From CAVUNY01 sp963843535 (lineage in GTDB: Bacteria > Chloroflexota > Anaerolineae > Anaerolineales > Anaerolineaceae): 64,000 nt of DNA. Below are positions 54,110-62,305 of the stretch, one piece after another (the first letter of the stretch is position 1; each line of letters begins with the position of its first letter). The notes beneath the pieces are model-generated. The model searched no databases, was not told where the DNA came from, and saw only the letters and a program-made list of their open reading frames with translations. The position numbers and the translations under genes are program-made. The stretch lies in NCBI GenBank assembly GCA_963843535.1, contig CAWJKU010000001.1, positions 310,001 to 374,000 on the forward strand. The letters run 5' to 3'.

Positions 54110-54643
54110 GTGGCCTTCTCAAAGCAACATAAAAATGTCATGCTGAAAAGTTATGAGAAGTGGCTGAGCCAGAGCCAGGCCGTTTTCGTGCTCGAATATA
54201 CGAAAATGTCGATGAAAGATGTCGATGCCCTGCGCAGCAAAGTGCGCGATGCGGGTGGTCAGCTGCACGTGGTGAAAAACACGCTGATGAGCATCGCCCT
54301 GGACAAGGCAAATTTCGAGCATAAGACCATTGCAGGGACAAGTCTGATGGCATTTGCTGTCAACGATGTTCCGGCGGTTGCCAAAGTCTTTCTCGAGGTA
54401 ACCAAAAACAGCGAAGTGTACAAGCTGAAGGGCGGGTACATGGACAGGCGCGAGGTATCTGCCGATAATGTCAAATCCCTGGCCGAACTACCGCCGCTGC
54501 CCGTTATGCGTGCCAAACTGTTGGGCTTGCTCCAGGCTCCGGCTGGCAAACTCGTGCGCACGATCAACGAACCTGCCCGCTCGTTGGCCTATGTTTTCAA
54601 AGCATATTCTCAGCCCGCAGAGGCTGTCCCGACCGCTGGATAG
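54110..54643 (+). CDS. rplJ: 50S ribosomal protein L10
   Basis: Base of the L7/L12 stalk, 177 residues. The start is GTG with AAGGAGGT nine bases upstream; a longer reading in the same frame passes through the leader RNA. Typical segments are SQAVFVLEYTKMSMKDVDALRSKVRDAGGQLHVVKNTLM and, in the C-terminal helix that binds L7/L12, NEPARSLAYVFKAY. Binding of L10 to the upstream leader probably limits its own synthesis. rplL follows after 111 bases. Confidence 0.95.
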   Translation: MAFSKQHKNVMLKSYEKWLSQSQAVFVLEYTKMSMKDVDALRSKVRDAGGQLHVVKNTLMSIALDKANFEHKTIAGTSLMAFAVNDVPAVAKVFLEVTKNSEVYKLKGGYMDRREVSADNVKSLAELPPLPVMRAKLLGLLQAPAGKLVRTINEPARSLAYVFKAYSQPAEAVPTAG

Positions 54644-54754
54644 GCTGGAATTGATGCCAGTGAAAGTACGGCAGGCGTTCAAGCGGTTGCATTTCACTGA
54701 AAATATGTCGATCAAAATTTAAAACGTTCAAAAGAAAGTAAGGAGATTTTCGAA

Positions 54755-55135
54755 ATGGCTGATCTGGAAAAATTAGTTGAAGAGCTGAGCAAGCTTACCG
54801 TTTTGGAAGCTGCCGACCTCGTCAAGAAACTTGAGGAAAAATGGGGCGTGTCCGCTGCTGCCCCGGTTGCCGTCGCTGCTGCTGGCGCTCCCGCTGCTGC
54901 CGCTGCTGAACCAGTCGAAGAAAAGACTGAATTCGACGTCGTCTTGAAAGAGCCCGGTCCTAAGAAGATCGAAGTCATCAAAGTGATTCGCCAGCTCACC
55001 AACCTTGGCCTGGTGGAAGCCAAGACTATGGCCGAGACTGCTGGAGCCAAGGTGATGACCGCCGTCTCCAAGCAGGCCGCTGCTGACGCCAAGGGCAAGC
55101 TCGAAGCCGCTGGCGGTGTGGTTGAAGTCGCCTAA
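54755..55135 (+). CDS. rplL: 50S ribosomal protein L7/L12
   Basis: Acidic stalk protein of 126 residues that recruits translational GTPases. N-terminal dimer helices (LEKLVEELSKLTVLEAADLVKKLEEKWGV), an Ala/Pro-rich hinge (about 33-55), and the C-terminal domain (EKTEFDVVLKEPGPKKIEVIKVIRQLTNLGLVEAK) are all present. AAGGAG precedes the ATG. Two strong terminators follow the gene. Confidence 0.97.
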   Translation: MADLEKLVEELSKLTVLEAADLVKKLEEKWGVSAAAPVAVAAAGAPAAAAAEPVEEKTEFDVVLKEPGPKKIEVIKVIRQLTNLGLVEAKTMAETAGAKVMTAVSKQAAADAKGKLEAAGGVVEVA

Positions 55136-55153
55136 CCTACAGGTGTACATTTA

Positions 55154-55188
55154 CGACCGGCCAAATTTTTTTGGCCGGTTGTTTTTTT
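55154..55188 (+). terminator. Intrinsic terminator after rplL
   Basis: GACCGGCCAAA pairs with TTTGGCCGGTT, followed by GTTTTTTT. About 20 bases after the rplL stop. Confidence 0.92.
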
Positions 55189-55208
55189 AAAATTTCCTGG
55201 ATCAATTT

Positions 55209-55247
55209 AAGAAAAAATCGGCCCGCAGCGCGAGCCGATTTTTTCTT
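55209..55247. terminator. Bidirectional terminator between rplL and lexA
   Basis: AAGAAAAAATCGGC faces GCCGATTTTTTCTT around an eleven-base loop. A GC core flanked by A on the left and T on the right works on both strands, and it lies between two convergent genes. Confidence 0.88.
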
Positions 55248-55269
55248 TAGCAATTTATTTTGGCGTCTT

Positions 55270-55986
55270 TCAGACGGCGACGGATTTTACCTGGCGAATG
55301 ACCATCACCACTTTACCCATGATGCGCAGGCTCTTAGGGTTATCGATATAAATCGGCCCCATGGTCGGATTGGCCGGCTGCAGGCGGACGCGGTTGTTTT
55401 CGCGGTAAAAATATTTAAGCGTAGTTTCGTCATTATCATCCAGCCAGACGGCCACCATCTCACCGTTGTGCGCTTCTTGAGCTTTTCTCATAATCACCAG
55501 GTCGCCATCATTGATCATGGCGTCAATCATCGAGTCTCCGGAAACTTCGAGGGCAAAGAGATCGCTGACTTTTTCCTTGGCGGGCAGCAAGCTGCGAGCA
55601 ATATCGACACCTGATTCTGAGTCAAAGTAATTCAGGTCGGAAGCAGGCACCGGGATGGGGGCGCTGGCGACGATGCGGCCCATAATCGGCACGCGCAGCA
55701 TATCCGCCAGGGCATTGGAGGCCGAGCGCACGACCTCGGTCACGCGCGTGGTCATTGAAGGGGTCTTGAGAACGCGAATACTGCGCGACACATGTTCATC
55801 GCGGTCGATGAAGCCCATTTGTTGCAGTTGGTTAAGATAGTAATCGATTAACGATGTAGATTTAACGCCAATGCTGTCACCGATCTGGCGGATCGATGGA
55901 GAATAACCGCTTTGATCTTGAAACCGGTCTAGAAAATCCATGATTTTTCGATGTCTTTCGCTCAATCCCTCGCTTCGTCTGGCCAT
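55270..55986 (-). CDS. lexA: LexA repressor
   Basis: SOS repressor and self-cleaving serine protease, 238 residues. N-terminal winged helix (SERHRKIMDFLDRFQDQSGYSPSIRQIG) is followed by the cleavage region and the S24 peptidase fold. The cleavage site reads GRIVASAPI, so the scissile bond would be Ala-Ser rather than the usual Ala-Gly. The nucleophile is Ser in SGDSMIDAMINDGDLVI and the general base Lys in TTLKYFYR. ATG 55986 is preferred with AAAGGA nine bases upstream; an earlier in-frame ATG at 55995 abuts that site. A GAAC-N4-GTTC box lies within its own promoter. Confidence 0.93.
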   Translation of the reverse strand: MARRSEGLSERHRKIMDFLDRFQDQSGYSPSIRQIGDSIGVKSTSLIDYYLNQLQQMGFIDRDEHVSRSIRVLKTPSMTTRVTEVVRSASNALADMLRVPIMGRIVASAPIPVPASDLNYFDSESGVDIARSLLPAKEKVSDLFALEVSGDSMIDAMINDGDLVIMRKAQEAHNGEMVAVWLDDNDETTLKYFYRENNRVRLQPANPTMGPIYIDNPKSLRIMGKVVMVIRQVKSVAV

Positions 55987-56030
55987 GATGCCCATTCCTT
56001 TCGATCCGATGATTGGATCATTTGTACTAT

Positions 56031-56059
56031 ATAATATCAGAACATTTGTTCATTGTCAA
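56031..56059 (-). promoter_or_regulatory. lexA promoter with LexA box in the spacer
   Basis: On the minus strand TTGACA (56054-56059), 17-base spacer, TATTAT (56031-56036). The palindrome GAACAAATGTTC (56040-56051) sits inside the spacer and matches the Gram-positive-type GAAC-N4-GTTC LexA box, so binding would block RNA polymerase. The HAD gene on the other side starts about 70 bases away and may share the control. Confidence 0.9.
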
Positions 56060-56119
56060 GCGGCTTCTATGCGAAATTAATAGATTTGGTAAAATTAGGT
56101 GATTATAGAGGTAAAGATC

Positions 56120-56734
56120 ATGGCGATCCGAGCAGTTTTATTTGATTTTGGCGGCGTATTGTATAAAACCCCGGACCGGGGGTGGATGAAAAAATGGCAG
56201 CGCCTTTTGGGTCTAGGGAAGGATGAGATCATATCATCCATTATTCTCTCCCAGGATGATTCGCCCTATATGCAGGCCATTATGGAAGGCAGGATTCCAG
56301 AAAGCGAAATCTGGGATCGAATGGGCAAACGCTGGCGGTTAAGCCCGCTTCTGGTGCGATGGATAAAACGCAGCACGATGAGCCGGCGCAGGTTAAATGA
56401 GGAAGTGGCTGAATTTCTGGCGGGCTTGCGGCCGAAATACCGCACCGGCATTTTAAGTAACGCGGGGAGCGATGCGCGCGCGATGTTCACGTCGATCTTT
56501 GGCTTCGATCACCTGGTCGACGAAATGATCATCTCGGCTGAAGAGGGGATCGCCAAGCCGGACGAACGTATTTACAAGATTGCGTTGGAGAAAATGGGGG
56601 TGGAGCCAGGGGAAGCCCTGTTCCTGGATGATCTTTCGGCCAATGTGGCAGCTGCCCGGCGGTTAGGGATGAAAGCCGTGCAGTTCCTGGAGACCTCCCA
56701 GGCGCTGTCTGAGGTTCGGGCTTTGTTGGCCTGA
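56120..56734 (+). CDS. HAD-superfamily hydrolase
   Basis: Predicted phosphatase of 204 residues. Motif I is FDFGGVLYKTPD, in which the second acidic residue of the usual DxD is replaced by Gly (DFGG), as in many members of the haloacid dehalogenase-like group with DFGGVL. Motif II is GILSNAG, motif III lysine in GIAKPDERIYKIA, and motif IV LFLDDLSANVAAARRLGMKAVQF. Helices in 25-95 make the cap. ATG 56120 has GAGGT upstream; a longer GTG start at 56099 lacks support. The substrate is unknown. It is divergent from lexA. Confidence 0.85.
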   Translation: MAIRAVLFDFGGVLYKTPDRGWMKKWQRLLGLGKDEIISSIILSQDDSPYMQAIMEGRIPESEIWDRMGKRWRLSPLLVRWIKRSTMSRRRLNEEVAEFLAGLRPKYRTGILSNAGSDARAMFTSIFGFDHLVDEMIISAEEGIAKPDERIYKIALEKMGVEPGEALFLDDLSANVAAARRLGMKAVQFLETSQALSEVRALLA

Positions 56735-56772
56735 AGGTCATAGTGCAACCCGTAATAAATATCACCTTTTGA

Positions 56773-56801
56773 TTGACGCATTCAACCCAATATGCTATAC
56801 T
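56773..56801 (+). promoter_or_regulatory. Promoter of the fmdB operon
   Basis: TTGACG (56773-56778), 17-base spacer, TATACT (56796-56801). It lies 33 bases before the fmdB start. Confidence 0.85.
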
Positions 56802-56834
56802 CCACTATAGTATATTATCGCTGAGGTTATATCT

Positions 56835-57047
56835 ATGCCGCTTTATGAATATCTTTGCCGCGACTGCGGTCAGCCGTTTGAAAAGTTGGTCCGTATGTCC
56901 GAACAGGACCAGACTCCAGTTTGCCCATCCTGCGGAAGCCCGGATACGCGCAAGCAGATATCGACTTTCGCCACGCGCGGGTTTTCCACCACCTCATCTG
57001 TGAATGCGGCGAGCAGCTCCTGTTCGTCGACCGGCAGGTTCTCCTGA
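56835..57047 (+). CDS. FmdB-family zinc-ribbon protein
   Basis: Small protein of 70 residues. The family hallmark MPLYEYLCRDCGQPFEKL is followed by CPSCGSPDTRKQIS, so two CxxC pairs bind one zinc. The tail is Ser-rich with a further Cys. FmdB-family proteins are named after a formamidase-operon regulator; their exact function is not known. GAGGTTATATC precedes the ATG. The following repressor and OsmC genes are close on the same strand, and a terminator after osmC closes the group. Confidence 0.88.
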   Translation: MPLYEYLCRDCGQPFEKLVRMSEQDQTPVCPSCGSPDTRKQISTFATRGFSTTSSVNAASSSCSSTGRFS

Positions 57048-57090
57048 GGGTAAAATAACGAGCTGCGTGACAGCTCACACCAAAATAACC

Positions 57091-57369
57091 ATGAAATTAA
57101 CAGATGCTGAAGCGAAAGACCAGTTGGTGCGCCGGCTGCGGCGCATCGAAGGGCAGGTGCGCGGTGTGCAGGGGATGGTGGCAGAAGAACGCGACTGTCG
57201 CGAGATCTTGCAGCAGCTTGCCTCCATCCGTTCCGCAGTGCAGGGAGCCAGCCTGGCGTTTATAGAAGAATACGCCAGCCGGTGTTTGTTAAGCGGTGAT
57301 CCTGGCGACCGCGCCCAACGTGAAGAACTGTTAAAAGATTTAATCGTTTTATTGGGCAAAGCCGGATGA
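57091..57369 (+). CDS. CsoR/FrmR-family repressor with CstR-like Cys-Cys site
   Basis: DUF156 all-helical repressor of 92 residues, binding DNA as a tetramer. It shows RRLRRIEGQVRGVQGMV and IRSAVQGASLAFIEEYASRC. The ligand positions correspond to Cys36, Tyr61 and Cys65. In copper-sensing CsoR the middle residue is His; its loss with both cysteines kept is the pattern of CstR-type persulfide sensors. The ATG has no clear ribosome-binding site; GTG at 57067 is another possibility. Adjacent osmC (44 bases on) could be the target gene. Confidence 0.85.
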   Translation: MKLTDAEAKDQLVRRLRRIEGQVRGVQGMVAEERDCREILQQLASIRSAVQGASLAFIEEYASRCLLSGDPGDRAQREELLKDLIVLLGKAG

Positions 57370-57412
57370 TCCTGGTTGTTGTTCAGCAATAAATAATCAC
57401 GAGGAGACAAAA

Positions 57413-57823
57413 ATGGCATCTGCCAATGTCCGCTGGGTAACCGGCAAGCAATTTGTGGGGATGGATTCGACCAAACACTCGGTTGTGATTTCTACCCCGG
57501 ATGAAGGGGTGGGCATGAAGCCCTCGGACCTGCTGCTGGTTGCCCTGGCATCCTGTACCGCGGTGGATGTCGTCGAAATTCTGGCCAAAAAACGCACGCC
57601 GCTCAGCAGCCTGGAGATTCAAACTTCAGCCGTTCAGGATGACGAAGCCCCCTGGACTTTCCGAAAATTTCACTTGAAATATATTTTGAAGGGCAAAGGA
57701 CTGACAGAAAAATCCGTGGGGCAGGTCATCGCCCTCGCGGAAGAAAAATACTGCTCGGTCGCCGCGACGGTGCGGGGCATAGCTGAAATCACGTACGAAT
57801 TCGAGATCATCCCAGAAGAGTAA
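57413..57823 (+). CDS. OsmC-family protein
   Basis: Protein of 136 residues of the OsmC/Ohr family, thiol-dependent peroxidase-like or related. The two expected cysteines are in LLVALASCTAVDVVEIL and AEEKYCSVAATVRG, both at the usual positions. The N-terminal strand pair NVRWVTGKQFVGMDSTKHSVV is typical. Many members detoxify organic hydroperoxides; some act on sulfur compounds. It shares an operon with the CsoR/CstR-type repressor and fmdB. GAGGAG precedes the ATG. Confidence 0.9.
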   Translation: MASANVRWVTGKQFVGMDSTKHSVVISTPDEGVGMKPSDLLLVALASCTAVDVVEILAKKRTPLSSLEIQTSAVQDDEAPWTFRKFHLKYILKGKGLTEKSVGQVIALAEEKYCSVAATVRGIAEITYEFEIIPEE

Positions 57824-57856
57824 AAACCACCGGATGGTGGGAAGAATTGGCGCAGA

Positions 57857-57885
57857 TTGTTAATTTAATATCCCCCGAGTATAAT
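57857..57885 (+). promoter_or_regulatory. Probable thrC promoter
   Basis: TTGTTA (57857-57862), 17-base spacer, TATAAT (57880-57885). The -10 box lies directly before a terminator hairpin. Confidence 0.6.
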
Positions 57886-57889
57886 CAAG

Positions 57890-57915
57890 CCAGAGGACAA
57901 CCTCTGGTTTTTTTT
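57890..57915 (+). terminator. Terminator of the fmdB-repressor-osmC group, or attenuator of thrC
   Basis: CCAGAGG, loop ACAA, CCTCTGG, then eight T. It ends 67 bases after the osmC stop. A transcript from the preceding TATAAT would begin inside or just before the stem, which would hardly terminate it, so termination of the upstream operon is the likelier role. Confidence 0.75.
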
Positions 57916-57978
57916 CTATTCAGCATCGAGGCTGCGAAAAATCACCCCCCAGATATTTTCCAGCCGGAGGAGAACCCT

Positions 57979-59031
57979 GTGAGCTACACCGGCGTCCTGG
58001 CCAGGTATGGCCATTTATTGGATCTTCCACGCCATACCACCCCTATCACCTTACTGGAAGGCAATACCCCATTGATCCCCATGCCGCGTCTGGCGGAAGA
58101 GTTGGGTGGGGGCTTCGATTTATGGGTTAAATTTGAGGGATTGAACCCCACCGGTTCATTCAAAGATCGCGGGATGACCGCTGCCATCAGCGAGGCCGCC
58201 GGAAGGAATGTTAAGACCGTGATCTGCGCATCTACCGGCAATACAGCGGCGTCTGCTGCGGCTTATGCCAGCCGGGCGGGAATGCATTCGATCGTGATCA
58301 TCCCCGAAGGGAAGGTCGCCGCCGGAAAATTGGCCGGCGCGGTAGCATACGGCGCCCAGGTGATCCAGATCCAGGGCTCTTTCGACGACGCGCTGACCCT
58401 GGTGGTGCAGATCAGCCAGAGCCACCCGATTGCACTAGTCAACTCGCTGAACCCATTCCGTCTGGAAGGCCAGAAAACGGCGGCCTTTGAAATATGCGAT
58501 GTGCTGGATAGGGCCCCGGATTGGCTGTGCCTGCCCGTGGGAAATGCCGGGAATATCACGTCTTACTGGATGGGATTTCAGCAGTATCACCACCTGAAAC
58601 AAACCGGCCTGCCGCATATTCTGGGCGTGCAGGCAGCCGGGTCGGCCCCGCTGGTGCTGGGTCACCCGGTCGATCATCCTGAGACGGTCGCCACGGCGAT
58701 TCGGATTGGACGCCCGGCGCGGGGCGAGCAGGCCCTGCAGGCGGCGGAAGAATCTCAGGGCCAGATCATGGCGGTCAGCGATGATGAGATCCTGGCAATG
58801 CAGCGCCTTCTGGCGAAGAATGGGGTCTGGGTAGAGCCCGCCTCGGCAGCCGGCCTGGCTGGTCTGGCGCACGAGCTGCGCAGCGGGCGAATGGATGTGC
58901 GCGGGCAGAAGGTAGTGGCGGTCTGCACCGGACATGGGCTGAAGGATCCGGATGTTATTGCCAGTTCGATGGCTAAACCCCGGGTTCTGGCCGCAAATCT
59001 TAAAGCCCTGGAAGCAGTTTTAAACCCTTAG
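57979..59031 (+). CDS. thrC: Threonine synthase
   Basis: PLP enzyme that turns O-phosphohomoserine to threonine, 350 residues from GTG 57979. That start is chosen because GGAGGAG lies six bases upstream and the sequence then begins with the usual YTGVLARYGHLLDLP; an extension to 57847 would cross the terminator. The PLP lysine is in NPTGSFKDRGMTAAI. The phosphate-binding loop and other motifs are ASTGNTAASAAAYASRAGM, LPVGNAGNITSYWMGF, and VEPASAAGLAGL. It stands directly ahead of thrB, the preceding pathway step. Confidence 0.95.
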   Translation: MSYTGVLARYGHLLDLPRHTTPITLLEGNTPLIPMPRLAEELGGGFDLWVKFEGLNPTGSFKDRGMTAAISEAAGRNVKTVICASTGNTAASAAAYASRAGMHSIVIIPEGKVAAGKLAGAVAYGAQVIQIQGSFDDALTLVVQISQSHPIALVNSLNPFRLEGQKTAAFEICDVLDRAPDWLCLPVGNAGNITSYWMGFQQYHHLKQTGLPHILGVQAAGSAPLVLGHPVDHPETVATAIRIGRPARGEQALQAAEESQGQIMAVSDDEILAMQRLLAKNGVWVEPASAAGLAGLAHELRSGRMDVRGQKVVAVCTGHGLKDPDVIASSMAKPRVLAANLKALEAVLNP

Positions 59032-59111
59032 GATTATTTTTATTTCCAGAAGCCGGGAAAACCTGGTTCGTGAATTGTGCTCCTGGTCCGAAGAAGATTA
59101 TTGGAGGAAGA

Positions 59112-60014
59112 ATGGTATCTGCGGTCACCGTGCGCGTGCCGGCAACCACGGCAAATCTTGGGCCGGGCTTTGACACTCTGGCCTTGGCATTGGATCTATG
59201 GAATAAAGCGGTTTTCCAACCGGTGGAACGCGGCCTGACAATCGAGGTGGCGGGCGAAGGGAAGGGCATCCTGCCCCTTGACCGGACGAACCTGGTGCTA
59301 AAAGCGGTTGAAGAATTCTATTACCGGGTAAAGCAACCTGTGCCGGGATTGCTTGTGCGCTGCACCAACCAGATCCCATTGGGTTCGGGTCTGGGTTCCA
59401 GCGCGGCGGCGACCTTATTGGGTCTGTTGGGCGCGAACGCGATTTCAGGTACACCGCTTAACCGCGATCAAATCCTGGAGATAGCCATCCAGATGGAAGG
59501 CCACCCGGATAATGCTGCCGCGGCGATGAACGGGGGGTTGGTGGTTGTTTCCGAGACAGGCGACCAAAAATGGTTGGTTCGCCGGTTTGATGTTCCGGTT
59601 TTATCGGCTGCCGTGGTTCTGCCCGATTTTGAATTCCCTACGCGTGCTGCCAGGGCTGCCCTGCCCAGGCAGGTAGCTTTTACGGACGCGGTATTTAACA
59701 TGGGACGCGCCATTTTGGTGGTAGAGGCGCTGCGCAGCGGTGATTTAGCACTGCTGGGTAAGGCGATGGATGACAGGCTGCACCAACCCTACCGGCTGCC
59801 GATCATTCCCCGCGCAGCCGAGGCCATGGCAGCCGCGCAGAAAGCCGGAGCCGCGGCCGCTGCCATTTCTGGAGCGGGTCCCAGCGTTATCGCGTTTCTG
59901 GCAGGGGATCCATCCCGGATTGGCTCCGCTATGGTGGCTGAATTTCACACGGCAGGCATACCTTGCAGATCATTCAATTTGACCACTTCAAATTGCGGCG
60001 CGGATTGGAATTGA
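59112..60014 (+). CDS. thrB: Homoserine kinase
   Basis: GHMP-family kinase that makes O-phosphohomoserine, the substrate of ThrC, 300 residues. The ATG follows GGAGGAAGA. N-terminal VRVPATTANLGPGFDTLALAL, the ATP-loop IPLGSGLGSSAAATLLGLL, and GHPDNAAAAMNGGLVV with the C-terminal ISGAGPSVIAF are typical. It follows thrC by 80 bases on the same strand, so the two serve the threonine branch together. Confidence 0.95.
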   Translation: MVSAVTVRVPATTANLGPGFDTLALALDLWNKAVFQPVERGLTIEVAGEGKGILPLDRTNLVLKAVEEFYYRVKQPVPGLLVRCTNQIPLGSGLGSSAAATLLGLLGANAISGTPLNRDQILEIAIQMEGHPDNAAAAMNGGLVVVSETGDQKWLVRRFDVPVLSAAVVLPDFEFPTRAARAALPRQVAFTDAVFNMGRAILVVEALRSGDLALLGKAMDDRLHQPYRLPIIPRAAEAMAAAQKAGAAAAAISGAGPSVIAFLAGDPSRIGSAMVAEFHTAGIPCRSFNLTTSNCGADWN

Positions 60015-60118
60015 TCGTAGAATATTTAAGGTTAATTTTTATGCAAAAAGCAGGCATGGATTAATCAACTGTAAGTATCCAATGATCGTATCGCTGAACT
60101 TTTTTTGTGGAGGCCGTT

Positions 60119-62122
60119 ATGGATGGAACTTTTCAGATTGAAGCTCAAAACCTGGTCTGGCGCTGCGAACAGGAAACGGTGGTGATCCGGCCCTGGGGTC
60201 TGGATGGCGTGCGCGTTCAGGCGACGCTGGCGAACGAATTTATGGAAGTTCCCCATGCCTTGTCTATCGAACCGATCCCGGCCTACGCCACGAAGATTGA
60301 GGTGACTGAAAATGGGGCTGCGCTTCAAAATGGAAAAATAATGGTGGAAATGGGGAAAGATGGGCGCCTGTGTTATTTCCACGCCCGAACCGGGGAATTA
60401 TTGGCGGCCGAGCCAGAAGCACATTTCACCCGACCGCCAGCCCGGCGCTGGCGCCCGGCAGGTGGGGGAGCTTACCGGCTTGAGGTGATATTTTTACCTT
60501 TTGAAAACGAACGCTTTTACGGAATGGGCCAACACCAGCACGGCCGTCTGGATAACAAAGGCTGTGTGATTGGGCTGGAACAGCGTAATACTGAGGTCAG
60601 CATCCCATTCCTGGTTTCAAACCGCGGCTACGGCTTCTTGTGGAATAATCCTGCTATTGGGCAGGCGGAATTGGGGTTTAACCAGACGCGGTGGGTAGCA
60701 GAAGCAACGCGCCAGATGGATTATTACCTGGTGGTGGGCGATTCACCCGCGGACCTGTTGGAACGTTATGCCGAAGTGACCGGCCATGCCCCCATGCTGC
60801 CAGAATGGGCGGCAGGATTCTGGCAGTGCAAGCTACGCTACCGCACCCAGGATGAGCTGCTGGCGGTGGCGCGCGAGTATAAACGGCGCGGACTTCCGTT
60901 GGCTGTAATTGTGGCCGATTATTTTCACTGGACGATGATGGGAGAATGGAAATTTGATCCTGCCTGTTGGCCTGATCCGGCGGCGATGGTCAAAGAGCTG
61001 GATGAGATGGGGGTCAGGCTGATGGTATCGGTCTGGCCGGCGGTCAACATCTACAGCGAAAACTACCAGAAAATGCACTCGCTGGGCTACCTGGCGCGCT
61101 CCGAACAAGGCTCTCAGGTGCAAATGTTTTTATATGATACCTTCCCCGGGCGAGATGCGCCTCTGACTTTTTACGATGCCACTCATCCCGGAGCGCGCCG
61201 TTTCATCTGGGAACGGGTGCGCGAAAACTATTATAAACATGGCATCAAAGTCTGGTGGCTGGATGCAGATGAACCGGAATTAATCCCCTTTGATCACAAC
61301 CTGGTGCATTACCACCTCGGACCGGCCCTGGAAGTGGGCTGCATTTATCCGCTGCTGCATCAGCAGGGATTTCACGAGGGGATGCGCCTGGAAGGCGAAG
61401 AGGAGATCATCACCCTTTCACGTTCTGCCTGGGCGGGCAGCCAGCGATATGGCGCGGCAGTCTGGTCGGGGGATATCGCCTCGCGCTTTGAGGTGCTGCG
61501 GGCACAGGTGGCGGCGGGATTGAATATCGCCATGAGCGGCATCCCCTGGTGGACGACAGATATTGGCGGTTTTCACGGTGGGGATGTAAACTCACCCTAT
61601 TTCCAGGAACTGATCGTGCGCTGGTTCCAATATGGGGTGTTCTGCCCGCTGTTTCGCCTGCATGGGGCGCGGTTGCCGGGGGACAGCAGCGCGGGGGGCT
61701 CAGCCGGGCCAAACGAAGTGTGGTCCTTCGGCGAGGAAGCCTATGCTATCATCAGGCATCTGCTGTTTTTACGGGAGCGGCTCAAACCGTATATCCTGGC
61801 GCAAATGAAAACTGCCCATACGAAAGGCCTGCCGCCGATGCGACCTTTGTTCGTCGATTTTCCCGGAGATGCGGCGGTCTGGAATGTGAGCGACCAGTTT
61901 ATGTTCGGCCCGGATTTATTGGCAGCACCGGTGCTGGATGAGGGCGCGCGCGGGCGTTCAGTGTACCTGCCGACAGGGGTAAACTGGGTAGATGCCTGGA
62001 ATGGGGTCGTTTACGAAGGAGGGGCGTGGGTAGAGGTCAGCGCCCCGCTGGACCGGGTACCGGCCTTCTGGCGCGAAGGCAGCGCGCATATTTTCCGCTT
62101 TGACGAAATCCAAATGAACTAA
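60119..62122 (+). CDS. Glycoside hydrolase family 31 enzyme (alpha-glucosidase/xylosidase type)
   Basis: Enzyme of 667 residues that acts on alpha-linked sugars. An N-terminal beta domain (about 1-220, including FLPFENERFYGMGQHQHGRLD) is followed by the barrel: the nucleophile Asp in GIKVWWLDADEPEL, the acid/base Asp in AVWSGDIASRF, and the substrate-site Asp in WWTTDIGGF and Arg-His in PLFRLHGAR. There is no signal peptide. The start is set by GTGGAGG just before the ATG. Which sugar it acts on cannot be told; alpha-xylosides and alpha-glucosides are both possible. A terminator follows. Confidence 0.92.
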   Translation: MDGTFQIEAQNLVWRCEQETVVIRPWGLDGVRVQATLANEFMEVPHALSIEPIPAYATKIEVTENGAALQNGKIMVEMGKDGRLCYFHARTGELLAAEPEAHFTRPPARRWRPAGGGAYRLEVIFLPFENERFYGMGQHQHGRLDNKGCVIGLEQRNTEVSIPFLVSNRGYGFLWNNPAIGQAELGFNQTRWVAEATRQMDYYLVVGDSPADLLERYAEVTGHAPMLPEWAAGFWQCKLRYRTQDELLAVAREYKRRGLPLAVIVADYFHWTMMGEWKFDPACWPDPAAMVKELDEMGVRLMVSVWPAVNIYSENYQKMHSLGYLARSEQGSQVQMFLYDTFPGRDAPLTFYDATHPGARRFIWERVRENYYKHGIKVWWLDADEPELIPFDHNLVHYHLGPALEVGCIYPLLHQQGFHEGMRLEGEEEIITLSRSAWAGSQRYGAAVWSGDIASRFEVLRAQVAAGLNIAMSGIPWWTTDIGGFHGGDVNSPYFQELIVRWFQYGVFCPLFRLHGARLPGDSSAGGSAGPNEVWSFGEEAYAIIRHLLFLRERLKPYILAQMKTAHTKGLPPMRPLFVDFPGDAAVWNVSDQFMFGPDLLAAPVLDEGARGRSVYLPTGVNWVDAWNGVVYEGGAWVEVSAPLDRVPAFWREGSAHIFRFDEIQMN

Positions 62123-62128
62123 CTATAT

Positions 62129-62174
62129 ACAGTGTTTGGGCCAGTGGAACTGGCCCAAACACTGTAAAATTTTT
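62129..62174 (+). terminator. Intrinsic terminator after the GH31 gene
   Basis: A perfect 16-base-pair stem (ACAGTGTTTGGGCCAG with CTGGCCCAAACACTGT), five-base loop, then AAAATTTTT. Seven bases after the stop codon. Confidence 0.85.
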
Positions 62175-62282
62175 ACAACCTTGATTCCTCATCGATGACG
62201 ACGCGCAAGAACAACAAGCCTGCCAGGATGGTGAGGCTCCCCAGAAACGCCGATTGTTATTTACAATCTGTTGAGGTTGTAA
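62173..62282. repeat. Short inverted repeat flanking about 85 bases
   Basis: TTACAACCTTGA at the left and TTGAGGTTGTAA at the right. On the minus strand the interior reads FLGSLTILAGLLFLRVV followed by IDEESRL and a stop, like the last helix of a membrane protein, but with a stop codon directly before it. It could be the remnant of a gene, or a small mobile element. Weak evidence. Confidence 0.3.
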
Positions 62283-62305
62283 CATTATTCCCCCCGACCA
62301 AGCTA

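Noticed and set aside
57847..57978. Upstream extension of thrC
   Set aside because: It crosses a strong intrinsic terminator, and the GTG at 57979 has GGAGGAG and begins the conserved sequence.
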